DNA from: an uncultured Bacteroidia bacterium | GTDB lineage: Bacteria; Bacteroidota; Bacteroidia; Bacteroidales; UBA932 | Assembly: GCA_902773305.1 (NCBI GenBank) | Contig: CACYEB010000031.1 | Location: forward strand, 1 to 16,734 | Length of the DNA stretch: 16,734 nt | Direction: 5' to 3' | In this document: positions 8,101 through 15,435 of the stretch, piece after piece | Position numbering within the stretch: the stretch's first letter is position 1 | Layout of the letters: each line of letters opens with the position of its first letter | Notes under the pieces: generated by a model | What the model was told of the DNA's origin: nothing | Seen by the model: only the letters and a program-made list of their open reading frames with translations | Database searches by the model: none | Made by a program: the position numbers and the translations under genes

Positions 8101-8249
8101 GCCAGATATTCCGAGGGGAGACGCTGGACGAAGATACCCTTGACAGGGAGATGCAATATGCCTCGTATCTGGCAAACCTGTTCCGCGCCAGGGGATATCA
8201 GGACGAATACGACTGGATCAACAACAGCATAAAGGCTCTGTCATATTGA
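5145..8249 (+). CDS. DUF2723 / GT117 family membrane glycosyltransferase
   Basis: Large polytopic inner-membrane protein of 1034 residues, of the DUF2723 family, classed as GT117 and related to GT-C protein O-mannosyltransferases that use lipid-linked sugar donors. The hallmark is near the N-terminus, in the first loop after helix one: FWDCGEF (Asp37, Glu40) and then [11 protein letters not shown] (52-57), the acidic pair expected to be catalytic in GT-C enzymes. About ten or more hydrophobic helices follow up to residue 630; the region after them (for example [27 protein letters not shown], split by loops) is soluble and ends in a helical part resembling TPR units (about 900-1034). The ATG at 5145 fits the promoter and the start of helix one. 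The last codons overlap the uvrC start. The donor and acceptor are unknown; a role in envelope glycoprotein or glycan assembly is inferred from the family. Confidence 0.9.
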   Translation: [1034 protein letters not shown]

Positions 8250-10042
8250 ATGTAAGGGAAAAAGTCAGCCTGTTGCCGCACACGCCGGGCGTTTACCGCT
8301 TTCTCGACAGTGAAGGCACGGTGATTTATGTGGGCAAGGCAAAGGACCTCCACCGCCGGGTGTCCCAGTATTTCCGTCCCGCGGAAAGCCTGGACCGCAA
8401 GACGCGCGTAATGGTGGGCAAGATTGCCGATATGATGTTCGCGGTGGTGGATTCGGAGCAGGATGCCCTTCTGCTGGAGAACAATCTCATCAAGAAGCTC
8501 CAGCCCCGCTACAACATACTGCTCAAGGACAGCAAGACTTATCCCTGGATCTGCATCAAAAAAGAGCCGTTCCCGAGAGTGGTGCTCACCCGCCGTATGA
8601 CCAAGGGCGGCGGCCGCTACTTTGGCCCCTACAGCAGCGCCGGATATGCGCATCAGATGCTCGAGTTGATAGCGCAGTTGTATCCGCTGCGCAACTGCAA
8701 GCTGGCCCTTGACGAAGAGGCCGTTACCAAAGGCAAATTCAAGGTGTGTCTCAACGCCCACCTGGGCCGCTGCTGCGCCCCCTGCGTGGGGAGCGTCTCG
8801 GCCGCTGAATATGGCGAAATGATTTCTTCCGTGGAGCAGTTGCTCTCCGGCGGCGTCCGGGGGCTGATACGCGACAATCGCGAAAAGATGGCCCAGGCCG
8901 CCTCAGAGTTGAGGTTCGAGGCGGCGCAGGTATATAAGGACCGCGTTGGACTGCTGGAGAGGCACTACTCCAAATCCCCCATAGTAAACAATACTATGCA
9001 CGACACCGATGTGTTCTCTATTGTGAGCGAGGGGCAGGAGCATTTCTGCAACTTTATGCGCATCCGCGAGGGGTGCGTGGTGCAGAGCTTCAATATGGAG
9101 CTGGAGGCCCGCATAGAAGAGTCCGAGGAAGATGTTCTGGCGGCCTTTATGGCAGAGATGATTTCCAAGTTCGGGGCTTTGAGCCGCGAGGTTGTCGTTC
9201 CATTCGTCCCTGCCGACGGTATCGAAGGTGTAGAAATGACAGTGCCGCAACGGGGCGACAAGCTGGAGCTGCTGCGCCTGAGCACAAAGAACGCCGGTGC
9301 CCTTAAGGTTGAGAAATACAAGCACGAAGAGAAGGTCAACCCCGACGAATATCAGCAGAAGGTGATGGAGTCTTTGCAGCGGGATCTGGGAATGAAGCGG
9401 TTGCCGGAGCACATTGAATGCTTCGACAACTCCAACATCCAGGGCACGAATCCGGTGGCGTCGTGCGTTGTGTTCAAAGGAGCGCGGCCGTCAAAGAAAG
9501 ATTACCGTCATTTCAAGATAAAGACCGTGGTGGGGGCAAACGACTTCGCCTCCATGAAGGAGGTTGTCAACCGCCGCTATTCGCGCCTTATTGCAGAGGG
9601 ACAGAGCCTGCCGCAGCTGATAGTGATAGACGGTGGAAAGGGGCAGTTGCATTTTGCCGCCGAAGCGCTGCGCGAACTTGGGATTGCAGATGATGTCTGC
9701 ATCGTGGGGCTTGCAAAGCGTATGGAAGAGGTCATCAGGCCCGGAGATCCCTACCCTCTGTTTTTGGACAAGAATTCGTCTTCGCTCAAAGTATTGATGC
9801 AGATCCGCGACGAGGCCCACCGTTTCGGCATAACATTTCACCGCTCGCTCCGCTCCAAGGGGCAGATTGGCTCGCAACTTGCAGAGATTGAGGGCGTCGG
9901 CGATGTCACCGCCACAAAACTTCTCGGTCGGTTCAAGAGCGTCAAACGCATTCGCGGCGCCTCCCGGCAAGAGTTGGAGGAGGTTGTGGGTAAAGCTATG
10001 GCGGCCAGGATTTTTAATTATTTCAATGAACAGGCTCAGTAA
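8246..10042 (+). CDS. uvrC: Excinuclease ABC subunit C
   Basis: Dual-incision nuclease of nucleotide excision repair, recruited by UvrB to damaged DNA. The 598 residues hold all expected domains: the GIY-YIG nuclease for the 3' cut (residues 13-95; PGVYRF with Tyr17, VIYVGKAKDL with Tyr28, and Glu78 in LLLENNLIK), a Cys-rich linker (CLNAHLGRCCAPCVG), the UVR motif that contacts UvrB (about 205-240), the RNase H-like 5' nuclease (ECFDNSN with Asp394, IDGGKG with Asp462, RDEAHRF with His525), and the tandem helix-hairpin-helix at the C-terminus (IEGVGDVTATKLL onward). The start is TTG at 8246, overlapping the upstream TGA as TTGA; the nearby ATG at 8250 is out of frame. The stop lies inside the next gene (17-base overlap), so all three genes are probably co-transcribed. 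Confidence 0.97.
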   Translation: MNVREKVSLLPHTPGVYRFLDSEGTVIYVGKAKDLHRRVSQYFRPAESLDRKTRVMVGKIADMMFAVVDSEQDALLLENNLIKKLQPRYNILLKDSKTYPWICIKKEPFPRVVLTRRMTKGGGRYFGPYSSAGYAHQMLELIAQLYPLRNCKLALDEEAVTKGKFKVCLNAHLGRCCAPCVGSVSAAEYGEMISSVEQLLSGGVRGLIRDNREKMAQAASELRFEAAQVYKDRVGLLERHYSKSPIVNNTMHDTDVFSIVSEGQEHFCNFMRIREGCVVQSFNMELEARIEESEEDVLAAFMAEMISKFGALSREVVVPFVPADGIEGVEMTVPQRGDKLELLRLSTKNAGALKVEKYKHEEKVNPDEYQQKVMESLQRDLGMKRLPEHIECFDNSNIQGTNPVASCVVFKGARPSKKDYRHFKIKTVVGANDFASMKEVVNRRYSRLIAEGQSLPQLIVIDGGKGQLHFAAEALRELGIADDVCIVGLAKRMEEVIRPGDPYPLFLDKNSSSLKVLMQIRDEAHRFGITFHRSLRSKGQIGSQLAEIEGVGDVTATKLLGRFKSVKRIRGASRQELEEVVGKAMAARIFNYFNEQAQ

Positions 10043-12947
10043 GATAATATTTGCGCTGGTGCTATCCGTCACTTTCCCGGTGATGGTTTCCGCCCAGTAT
10101 TATACGCTGGGTGACGACCCCGGCTCCATCCGGTGGAAAACCATCAAGGGCGATCACTTTGATGTGATTTACCCCCGGGGGATGGATTCGATGGCCCGTA
10201 GTTTCCTGTACAACTTTGAGCTGGAGAGGCCAAGGGTACAGGCGGCCCATAGGATAGAAGGGGCGCATATGCCGCTGGTGCTCCACCCCTATGCCCTTAC
10301 CAGCAACGCCACGGTGGTGTGGGCTCCGCGCAGGGTGGATATATTCACTACCCCTCCGTTCCGCAGCGGTTTTGCAGATGACTGGACCCACCAGCTGGCG
10401 GTGCACGAAGGCAGGCATATAGATCAGTGTACGCACTTCACTACGGGTACGTTTGCCATCTTCAGATATCTTTTGGGAGAACAGGGCGTCGGCATTGGTA
10501 TGGGCTTCTATCCTACCGGTTGGGAACTGGAGGGAGACGCCGTCCACTCCGAAACGGACTTTTCCCTGGCTGGGCGCGGCCGGGACCCCGACTTCCTGAT
10601 GGCTCACAAGGCGGATTTTTTGAGCGGCGCGGTGTATAGCTACGACACATACCGCTTTGGCTCTTACTACAAATACATCCCCAGCAAATACGCCTTCGGG
10701 TACATTATCGAGACGTACATGCGTGACAACTCGGGTTATCATATGATCGGGGACATCTATCGCGACTATACCCGCTACTGGTACGACCCCAGTATCCTGA
10801 ACAAGGCTTTTCAGAAATATACCGGCCGCACCCGCCGCAAGAATTTCCGTGGCGCCGTGGCTTATTTCACGGATAAGTGGCAGGAAGAATACTCGATGCG
10901 GGAGCCCTACACCCCCTTCGAAAGCGTGGTTGCCGATACTCACGACCGGTACGCCACATATAACTCGCCGCTGCCTGTGTCAGACGGAAGCATCGTGGCG
11001 GTAAAGAGCGGCCTCAGGCATTACAGCCAGCTCGTGGCGATAGATACTGCGGGAAAGGAGCGCATCCTCAGGCCGTTCGCCGCCGGCAACCTTATCAGTT
11101 CCCTGGTAAAGAAAGACGACCACACTCTCGTCTGGAGCGAGATAATCGCACACCCTCGTTGGGACCTCAAGAACTATTCTGTGCTCCGTTCATACGATTT
11201 GACCACGCACCGCATCAGCACCCTGACGCACCGTACCCGTTATTTCAATCCGGCTTATTCGCCCGACGGAGGCGTGGTGTCGGTTACCGAATATCTTCCG
11301 GCCGGTGGTTCGCGGGTGGTGTTGCTGGATACGGCTGATTATAAGGAAAAGAGCGTTATTGAGGCACCGTCGGGTGGCCAGATACACAATACCGCGTGGC
11401 TGGGCGGCCGTATTTATGCCGACGCCATCACCGGAGACGGCAAATGGGGGCTGTACTCCCGCGTCGCCACAGACCCTTCGGCCGCGTGGGAGACAGAAAT
11501 AGAGCCGCAGACACGCAAGATACTTCGTCTGATGACCGCGGGCAACCGCCTGATGCTGGAAAGCGACGTGGACGGTATCACCAATATATTCACTTTCGAC
11601 CCGTCCAGGCATATCCTCACAAAGGTGACCAATGCCCGCTTCGGAGCATTCAATCCGTACTTTGACACAGAGAGCGCCACATTGTACTATACAGACTACG
11701 ATCACAGGGGCTACCTTCCGGTAAAGGCCCGTACCGCAGATCTGGTTTGGGAAGATGCGTCGTTTGACAAACCGTATGTTTTTGCAGAAGCGGAGAGGTT
11801 TGCCGCCCAAAGCGACAGCGCGGCGCCACCCCTGTCACCGGAACGTGCAGCAACACTTCGCGCAAGGGTGGATTCACTTCCGGAGAGAAATTTCTTCAAG
11901 CCGCTGAACTATTTCAACATACATTCCTGGGGCCCGCTTTATGCCGGAGTGTACCGGATAATGAATATGAGCTACGACCACATATACCAACTGGTGGCAC
12001 CGGGCGTGACGCTGATTTCACAGAACAAATTGGGAACGGCTGTCTCCATAATGGGTTATTCATATCACGGCGGGCGGCACGCGGGACACTTTAATTTCCA
12101 ATACAGCGGCCTGTGGCCCATATTCGAATTCAACGTAGATGTAAACGACCGGGCGAAGCGTTTGATATCATATAAGGATGCGGTTCCCGGAGATGTTGAA
12201 GATACCCGGGCACCCGCAGTCGAACTGATGGGAGCCGTTTACACAAAGATTAATCTTTCTTCCGGCGGCGTGCAGAGCGCCATACTCCCAAGGGTGGAAT
12301 TCAAGACATCCAACGATGTTTACAAGAGCGATTACGGCGTACACAAGGGCGGTGATATCATAGCCGGCGTGCGTTACTACACGATGCTTCCCAAGACCCG
12401 GCAGAATAGAATGCCTCGCCTGGGAATTGGAGCCGAGATCAAGGGCGCATACCAGAGAGGCGCGTTTGCCGGCAGCGGAAGGGCTGTGTATGGCTACACG
12501 TATGGCTATTTGCCAGGGTTCACGCTGGAACAGGGCTGGAAACTGACCGTCTCCGGTCAGATGAGGATTGACGATCTGATGGCCGCCGATGCCCTGAAGA
12601 ATCTTGCCTCACTTCCACGCGGCTACCGCGATATCCCCCTGAACGATTATTTCAAGGTGACCGCAGACTATTCGATTCCAATCGCCGTCAACGACTGGCA
12701 TCCGGTGCCTATTCTGCTCTATCTGATGAGGGTGAATGTGGTGCCGTTTGTAGATTATGCCCGCAACCGTACCGTGGCCGGGGAGATTCAGAATATGCTC
12801 TCATACGGCTCCGTGGTCAGTATGCAGTGCCATATCTTCCGTATCGGATGGGAAGTAGAGTTGGGAGGCCGCGTTTCCAGGTACCGTGACTTTGTGGACG
12901 GCCGCTGGCATACCCGTGCAGAGTTTGTCACCGGGCTTGGCCTGTAA
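10026..12947 (+). CDS. Exported protein with HExxH (peptidase MA-like) domain, beta-propeller and predicted outer-membrane barrel
   Basis: Not a characterised gene; 973 residues. Residues 1-24 form a Sec signal peptide (MNRLSKII, hydrophobic core, VSAQ cleavage region). Residues about 25-290 look like a gluzincin zinc peptidase domain: VHEGRH gives HExxH at 127-131, and WELEGDAVHSET starting at Trp166 supplies Glu169, about 38 residues on, as probable third metal ligand. Residues about 330-620 have TolB/DPP-IV-like repeats (NPAYSPDGGVVSVTEY, IHNTAWLGGRIYADAI), suggesting a beta-propeller. From about 640 to the end there are alternating aromatic/hydrophobic strands with Gly turns (ILPRVEFKTSNDVY, GVRYYTMLPK), consistent with an outer-membrane barrel. 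ATG 10026 is chosen because it begins the signal peptide; the frame is open further up inside uvrC. Domain boundaries and activity are inferred. The substrate is unknown. Confidence 0.8.
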   Translation: MNRLSKIIFALVLSVTFPVMVSAQYYTLGDDPGSIRWKTIKGDHFDVIYPRGMDSMARSFLYNFELERPRVQAAHRIEGAHMPLVLHPYALTSNATVVWAPRRVDIFTTPPFRSGFADDWTHQLAVHEGRHIDQCTHFTTGTFAIFRYLLGEQGVGIGMGFYPTGWELEGDAVHSETDFSLAGRGRDPDFLMAHKADFLSGAVYSYDTYRFGSYYKYIPSKYAFGYIIETYMRDNSGYHMIGDIYRDYTRYWYDPSILNKAFQKYTGRTRRKNFRGAVAYFTDKWQEEYSMREPYTPFESVVADTHDRYATYNSPLPVSDGSIVAVKSGLRHYSQLVAIDTAGKERILRPFAAGNLISSLVKKDDHTLVWSEIIAHPRWDLKNYSVLRSYDLTTHRISTLTHRTRYFNPAYSPDGGVVSVTEYLPAGGSRVVLLDTADYKEKSVIEAPSGGQIHNTAWLGGRIYADAITGDGKWGLYSRVATDPSAAWETEIEPQTRKILRLMTAGNRLMLESDVDGITNIFTFDPSRHILTKVTNARFGAFNPYFDTESATLYYTDYDHRGYLPVKARTADLVWEDASFDKPYVFAEAERFAAQSDSAAPPLSPERAATLRARVDSLPERNFFKPLNYFNIHSWGPLYAGVYRIMNMSYDHIYQLVAPGVTLISQNKLGTAVSIMGYSYHGGRHAGHFNFQYSGLWPIFEFNVDVNDRAKRLISYKDAVPGDVEDTRAPAVELMGAVYTKINLSSGGVQSAILPRVEFKTSNDVYKSDYGVHKGGDIIAGVRYYTMLPKTRQNRMPRLGIGAEIKGAYQRGAFAGSGRAVYGYTYGYLPGFTLEQGWKLTVSGQMRIDDLMAADALKNLASLPRGYRDIPLNDYFKVTADYSIPIAVNDWHPVPILLYLMRVNVVPFVDYARNRTVAGEIQNMLSYGSVVSMQCHIFRIGWEVELGGRVSRYRDFVDGRWHTRAEFVTGLGL

Positions 12948-12959
12948 TCTTCCGGCGGT

Positions 12960-13961
12960 TTACAACCCGAATAATTGGGAAAGATACTGGAGAAGGTAAT
13001 CTGTGGGGACGTCCTTCAGGATGACCCTTTTGTCCCTATCCAGCAGATAAACGCTGGGAATGGCCCTGATGTTATACAGAGGGGTGTTCTTGACAGCCAG
13101 CAGATGGTCATAGCCATTGATCCAGTTCTCGGGATATATGGCTGAATACTTTATCCATTCGCCGAGGTCTTCGTCGGGGTATACATTGGCAACAGCGAGC
13201 TGCTTGCCGGCTATAAGATAGTCTATGTTGGGCAACTGCTGCAGCGATTCCATCACTTCGCGGCAGTTGGTGCAGCCGGGGTTGCTGAAGAATATTATGG
13301 TGTATTCGCTATCGATGCCGTACAGGGATACCTGGCGGCCGTTGCGCAAAGTGAAAGAAAAATCATTGGCTTTTTCTCCCAGCCTGTTCAGGCAGAACAG
13401 CGGCAGGTCTTTCTGGGCACGAAGCCGCTCCTCTTCTGTGGACAGGGGGCTTGAGGCGCGCTTTTCCAGCAGCGGAATGCAATATTCTTCGTTGCGCCAG
13501 GGAGAATTGGGGTCCTGCAGCACGGCATTGTAAGTGTCGGTGAATTTGCGCCAGAGGGTGCCGTCGATATTTTGCTGCTGTGCCGCCTCTATCTTGTCAA
13601 GAATCGTGCGGGCAGAATTGAGGGCCACGTCCGTGCCGGCGCCGCGCAGGCACAGGGCGTACTGGCAGAAAATTTCCTGGAAAGCTTTCTGTGAAAAGCC
13701 GCATATAAGGGACGTATCCCGCGTTCCCGGCCGATCCTCGGAAAGGAGTCTGTCCCAGTAGTGGCTCACTATATAGTCCATGGCCTGCTGTTGGTCGTCT
13801 ATCATCGTGGGCACATCCGGCAGTTGGTAGCGGTTGGCGGCGGGATTGCCTTGAATGGCATTCTTGCCGGTTTTGTTTCCGCCGCGGCAGCCGGCGGCAA
13901 GCAGCAGGACAGCCGTCAGGAACGCTGCGGCTGCGTATGATTTAAGACGATGGTTACTCAT
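12960..13961 (-). CDS. DUF5106 / thioredoxin-fold lipoprotein (TlpA-like)
   Basis: Predicted periplasm-facing lipoprotein of 333 residues. The N-terminus has a basic start, a hydrophobic core and the lipobox LAAGC with acylated Cys25. Residues about 45-205 are a helical region of the DUF5106 type (QQAMDYIVSHYWDRLL, FCQYALCLRGAG). From about 205 the thioredoxin fold begins (ANDFSFTLRNGRQVSLYGI), with the strand YTIIFFSNPGCTNCREV carrying CxxC at Cys230 and Cys233 and the cis-proline region IRAIPSVYLLDRDKRVIL near residue 300. This arrangement is common in Bacteroidota TlpA-like disulfide reductases. It follows the PPTase gene by 33 bases and is convergent with the plus-strand gene ending 12 bases away; no intrinsic terminator was seen between the two stops. 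The redox partner is unknown. Confidence 0.87.
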   Translation of the reverse strand: MSNHRLKSYAAAAFLTAVLLLAAGCRGGNKTGKNAIQGNPAANRYQLPDVPTMIDDQQQAMDYIVSHYWDRLLSEDRPGTRDTSLICGFSQKAFQEIFCQYALCLRGAGTDVALNSARTILDKIEAAQQQNIDGTLWRKFTDTYNAVLQDPNSPWRNEEYCIPLLEKRASSPLSTEEERLRAQKDLPLFCLNRLGEKANDFSFTLRNGRQVSLYGIDSEYTIIFFSNPGCTNCREVMESLQQLPNIDYLIAGKQLAVANVYPDEDLGEWIKYSAIYPENWINGYDHLLAVKNTPLYNIRAIPSVYLLDRDKRVILKDVPTDYLLQYLSQLFGL

Positions 13962-13994
13962 TTTGTGCAGTGTCAGTTTCTTTGCGTGTCAGCA

Positions 13995-14630
13995 TCAGCC
14001 GACCAGCCAAACCATTACGTGATTTTCGAACACCATATATTCAAGTTCGAATTCCATTTCCGTGCCGTCCTTGTGGGTAAATACGGCCTCTATCTCACCT
14101 TCATCGTGGGGGGTGAACTTCTCCACCTCTATCTGTTCGGCAAAATCGACGTCCAGTATGGACATTCTCTTGAAAATGGCCTCTTTGGCGCACCAGATGA
14201 TGGCCAGCTGCAGCTTGCGGTTGCGCTCGCCCAAATCATCTATCTCCTCTTCCGAAAGGGCCTTCTTCTCCACGGCGCTGAAATCGCGGTCCAACGACTC
14301 AATGTCAATGCCCAGTGCCTCATCGCGGTGGGTAATGATGGCCACGAACCGGTCCGAGTGGGATATGCTGATCTCCTGTGCGGAATTGTGAAGGAACGGA
14401 CGTCCGTTGTCGTGGTGTCCCAGGTACACCTTGTCGTCGAAAATCTCTCCCAGCAGGGCTCGGACTGCCAGCTTCTCTTTGCGGCGGGCTTCGCTGCGCA
14501 TCATACTCAATTCCTCCAGTTCGTTGTTGGGGACAGAGCACATATCCATCAGTTCCTGCTCGGTTTCCGTTATCTCCCAGACGTAGATGGTCGCTTCGTT
14601 TTCAAGTTCTTTTGTAAGGAATAATGCCAT
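13995..14630 (-). CDS. 4'-phosphopantetheinyl transferase superfamily protein (Sfp type)
   Basis: Transfers 4'-phosphopantetheine from coenzyme A to a serine of acyl or peptidyl carrier proteins. The 211-residue protein shows the superfamily motifs in order: NGRPFLHN (75-82), SISHS (88-92, His91 for CoA binding), LGIDIE (Asp109 and Glu111, magnesium ligands) and WCAKEAIFK (146-154, with Glu150 and Lys154 catalytic or metal-linked). The length sits between AcpS (about 125) and the longest Sfp enzymes, as is usual for Bacteroidota homologues. No carrier-protein or synthase gene is nearby, so it could serve primary fatty-acid synthesis or a distant pathway. It is the first gene of a two-gene unit with the DUF5106 lipoprotein, and is preceded by a 177-bp spacer with inverted repeats. 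Confidence 0.92.
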   Translation of the reverse strand: MALFLTKELENEATIYVWEITETEQELMDMCSVPNNELEELSMMRSEARRKEKLAVRALLGEIFDDKVYLGHHDNGRPFLHNSAQEISISHSDRFVAIITHRDEALGIDIESLDRDFSAVEKKALSEEEIDDLGERNRKLQLAIIWCAKEAIFKRMSILDVDFAEQIEVEKFTPHDEGEIEAVFTHKDGTEMEFELEYMVFENHVMVWLVG

Positions 14631-14646
14631 ATAAAAGTGTTTAAGA

Positions 14647-14660
14647 CCGCACCGGTGCGG
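14647..14660. repeat. 14-bp perfect palindrome upstream of the PPTase gene
   Basis: CCGCACCGGTGCGG reads the same on both strands and lies 17-30 bases before the PPTase ATG, where a regulator or a leader hairpin could act. ACTGTTTACAGT (14680-14691) is a second short inverted repeat just upstream. No known operator is recognised. Confidence 0.5.
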
Positions 14661-14708
14661 GGTGCGACTTTAATGTTTGACTGTTTACAGTGGGACGACA
14701 CAAATTTG

Positions 14709-14747
14709 CTGCCGTCAGATAGTCGTCTTGGCTATCGTCGCCGGCAG
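14709..14747. repeat. Interrupted inverted repeat between tRNA-Gln and the PPTase gene
   Basis: CTGCCG (14709-14714) pairs with CGGCAG (14742-14747), and inside it GATAG (14718-14722) pairs with CTATC (14732-14736), giving an 11-pair hairpin with an internal loop. There is no T-tract on either side, so it is not a standard terminator. It may be a leader structure or a processing site after the tRNA. Confidence 0.5.
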
Positions 14748-14807
14748 GGGCTTCTAAATTGCAACTAGGAGGCTTTTCCACGTGTCGTTAAAGGGTTGGT
14801 TTCTTTG

Positions 14808-14878
14808 TTGAGATACGAGGATTCGAACCTCGACAGACAGAACCAAAATCTGTAGTGCTACCATTACACCATATCTCA
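14808..14878 (-). tRNA. tRNA-Gln (anticodon UUG)
   Basis: Read on the minus strand the 71-base gene folds as a cloverleaf. The acceptor stem is TGAGATA with TATCTCA (7 pairs), the D arm contains GTGTAATGGTAGCAC, the anticodon stem ACAGA/TCTGT encloses the loop TTTTGGT with anticodon TTG, and the T arm is CGAGG-TTCGAAT-CCTCG. The 3' CCA is not encoded (discriminator A followed by CAA) and must be added by the CCA enzyme. The 5' T is usual for tRNA-Gln. It reads the CAA glutamine codon and, by wobble, CAG. Confidence 0.96.
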
Positions 14879-14887
14879 GCGGGAGTG

Positions 14888-14917
14888 CAAAGGTATAAAC
14901 TATTTTGTTCTAACAAA
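14888..14917 (-). promoter_or_regulatory. Promoter of tRNA-Gln (-33 TTTG, -7 TACCTTTG)
   Basis: On the minus strand TTTG (14917-14914) and TACCTTTG (14895-14888) are separated by 18 bases, which is a good match to the Bacteroidota housekeeping promoter (TTTG and TAnnTTTG). Transcription would start a few bases before the mature tRNA 5' end at 14878. The -33 element overlaps a perfect inverted repeat, TTTTGTT-CT-AACAAAA (14903-14918), just after the tadA stop. Confidence 0.75.
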
Positions 14918-14922
14918 AATGT

Positions 14923-15357
14923 TTAGCTTCGTTTGTCCTTGAAAAACGCTTTCATCAGCAAGGCACACTCGTCGGCAAGGACGCCTTTGGTGACCAGGGT
15001 GCGGGGGTGCAACAGGCCAGGACTGAATAGCGAATATCCCCGGCGCGGGTCGTCTGCCCCATAGACAATCTTTCCCGCTTGTGCCCAGTTCAAGGCCGCC
15101 GCACACATCGGGCAGGGCTCCACCGTGACATATAAAGTGCAGTCGGTAAGATATTTGCCGCCAAGATATTCCGTTGCCATAGTTATGGCCTGCATCTCGG
15201 CGTGGGCCGTGGGGTCGGTGAGACACTCGGTGAGGTTATGGGCGCGGGCAATCACGCGGTTTTTACAAACCACCACGGCGCCAATCGGAACCTCTCCCCT
15301 TTCCAGTGCCTTGTGCGCCTCTTCCAGCGCCAGTTGCATATATCTTTCATCGTCCAT
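14923..15357 (-). CDS. tadA: tRNA-specific adenosine deaminase
   Basis: Converts adenosine 34 of tRNA-Arg(ACG) to inosine so that it can read CGU, CGC and CGA. The 144-residue product has the zinc-dependent deaminase motif: THAEM with His52 (zinc) and Glu54 (proton shuttle), then EPCPMCAAAL with zinc ligands Cys82 and Cys85, spaced as in bacterial TadA. DDPRRGYSLFS and the C-terminal helix with ECALLMKAFFKDKR are also typical. The ATG at 15357 is chosen because MDDERYMQLALEEAHKAL aligns with the family N-terminus; the frame is open upstream to an ATG at 15438, but that would add 27 unrelated residues. A -7 element lies only 5 bases before the chosen ATG, implying a leaderless or nearly leaderless message. 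Confidence 0.95.
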   Translation of the reverse strand: MDDERYMQLALEEAHKALERGEVPIGAVVVCKNRVIARAHNLTECLTDPTAHAEMQAITMATEYLGGKYLTDCTLYVTVEPCPMCAAALNWAQAGKIVYGADDPRRGYSLFSPGLLHPRTLVTKGVLADECALLMKAFFKDKRS

Positions 15358-15362
15358 CCCTG

Positions 15363-15370
15363 CAAAGATA
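15363..15370 (-). promoter_or_regulatory. Bacteroidota -7 promoter element for tadA
   Basis: On the minus strand the bases are TATCTTTG, matching TAnnTTTG. Only CAGGG separates it from the tadA ATG, so the expected start point falls at or next to the start codon. No clear -33 TTG is seen about 19 bases upstream. Confidence 0.5.
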
Positions 15371-15435
15371 GTAAAAACACAGAAAAGCCCCGCAGCTGCG
15401 TGGCAGATATGTCTCTGATACACAGTTGTTTCTAA

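Noticed and set aside
6417..8156. Long antisense open frame (579 codons) opposite the GT117 gene
   Set aside because: It mirrors the codon bias of the plus-strand gene, which has a clear family signature. The antisense translation has no recognisable domain. The same applies to the 255-codon frame opposite secDF at 826-1593.
9867..10025. Longer start of the HExxH protein inside uvrC
   Set aside because: The extra 53 residues are out-of-frame uvrC sequence. The ATG at 10026 begins a classic signal peptide.
14766..14772. TAGGAGG, a strong Shine-Dalgarno-like sequence on the plus strand
   Set aside because: No start codon with a plausible gene follows, and Bacteroidota rarely rely on such sites.
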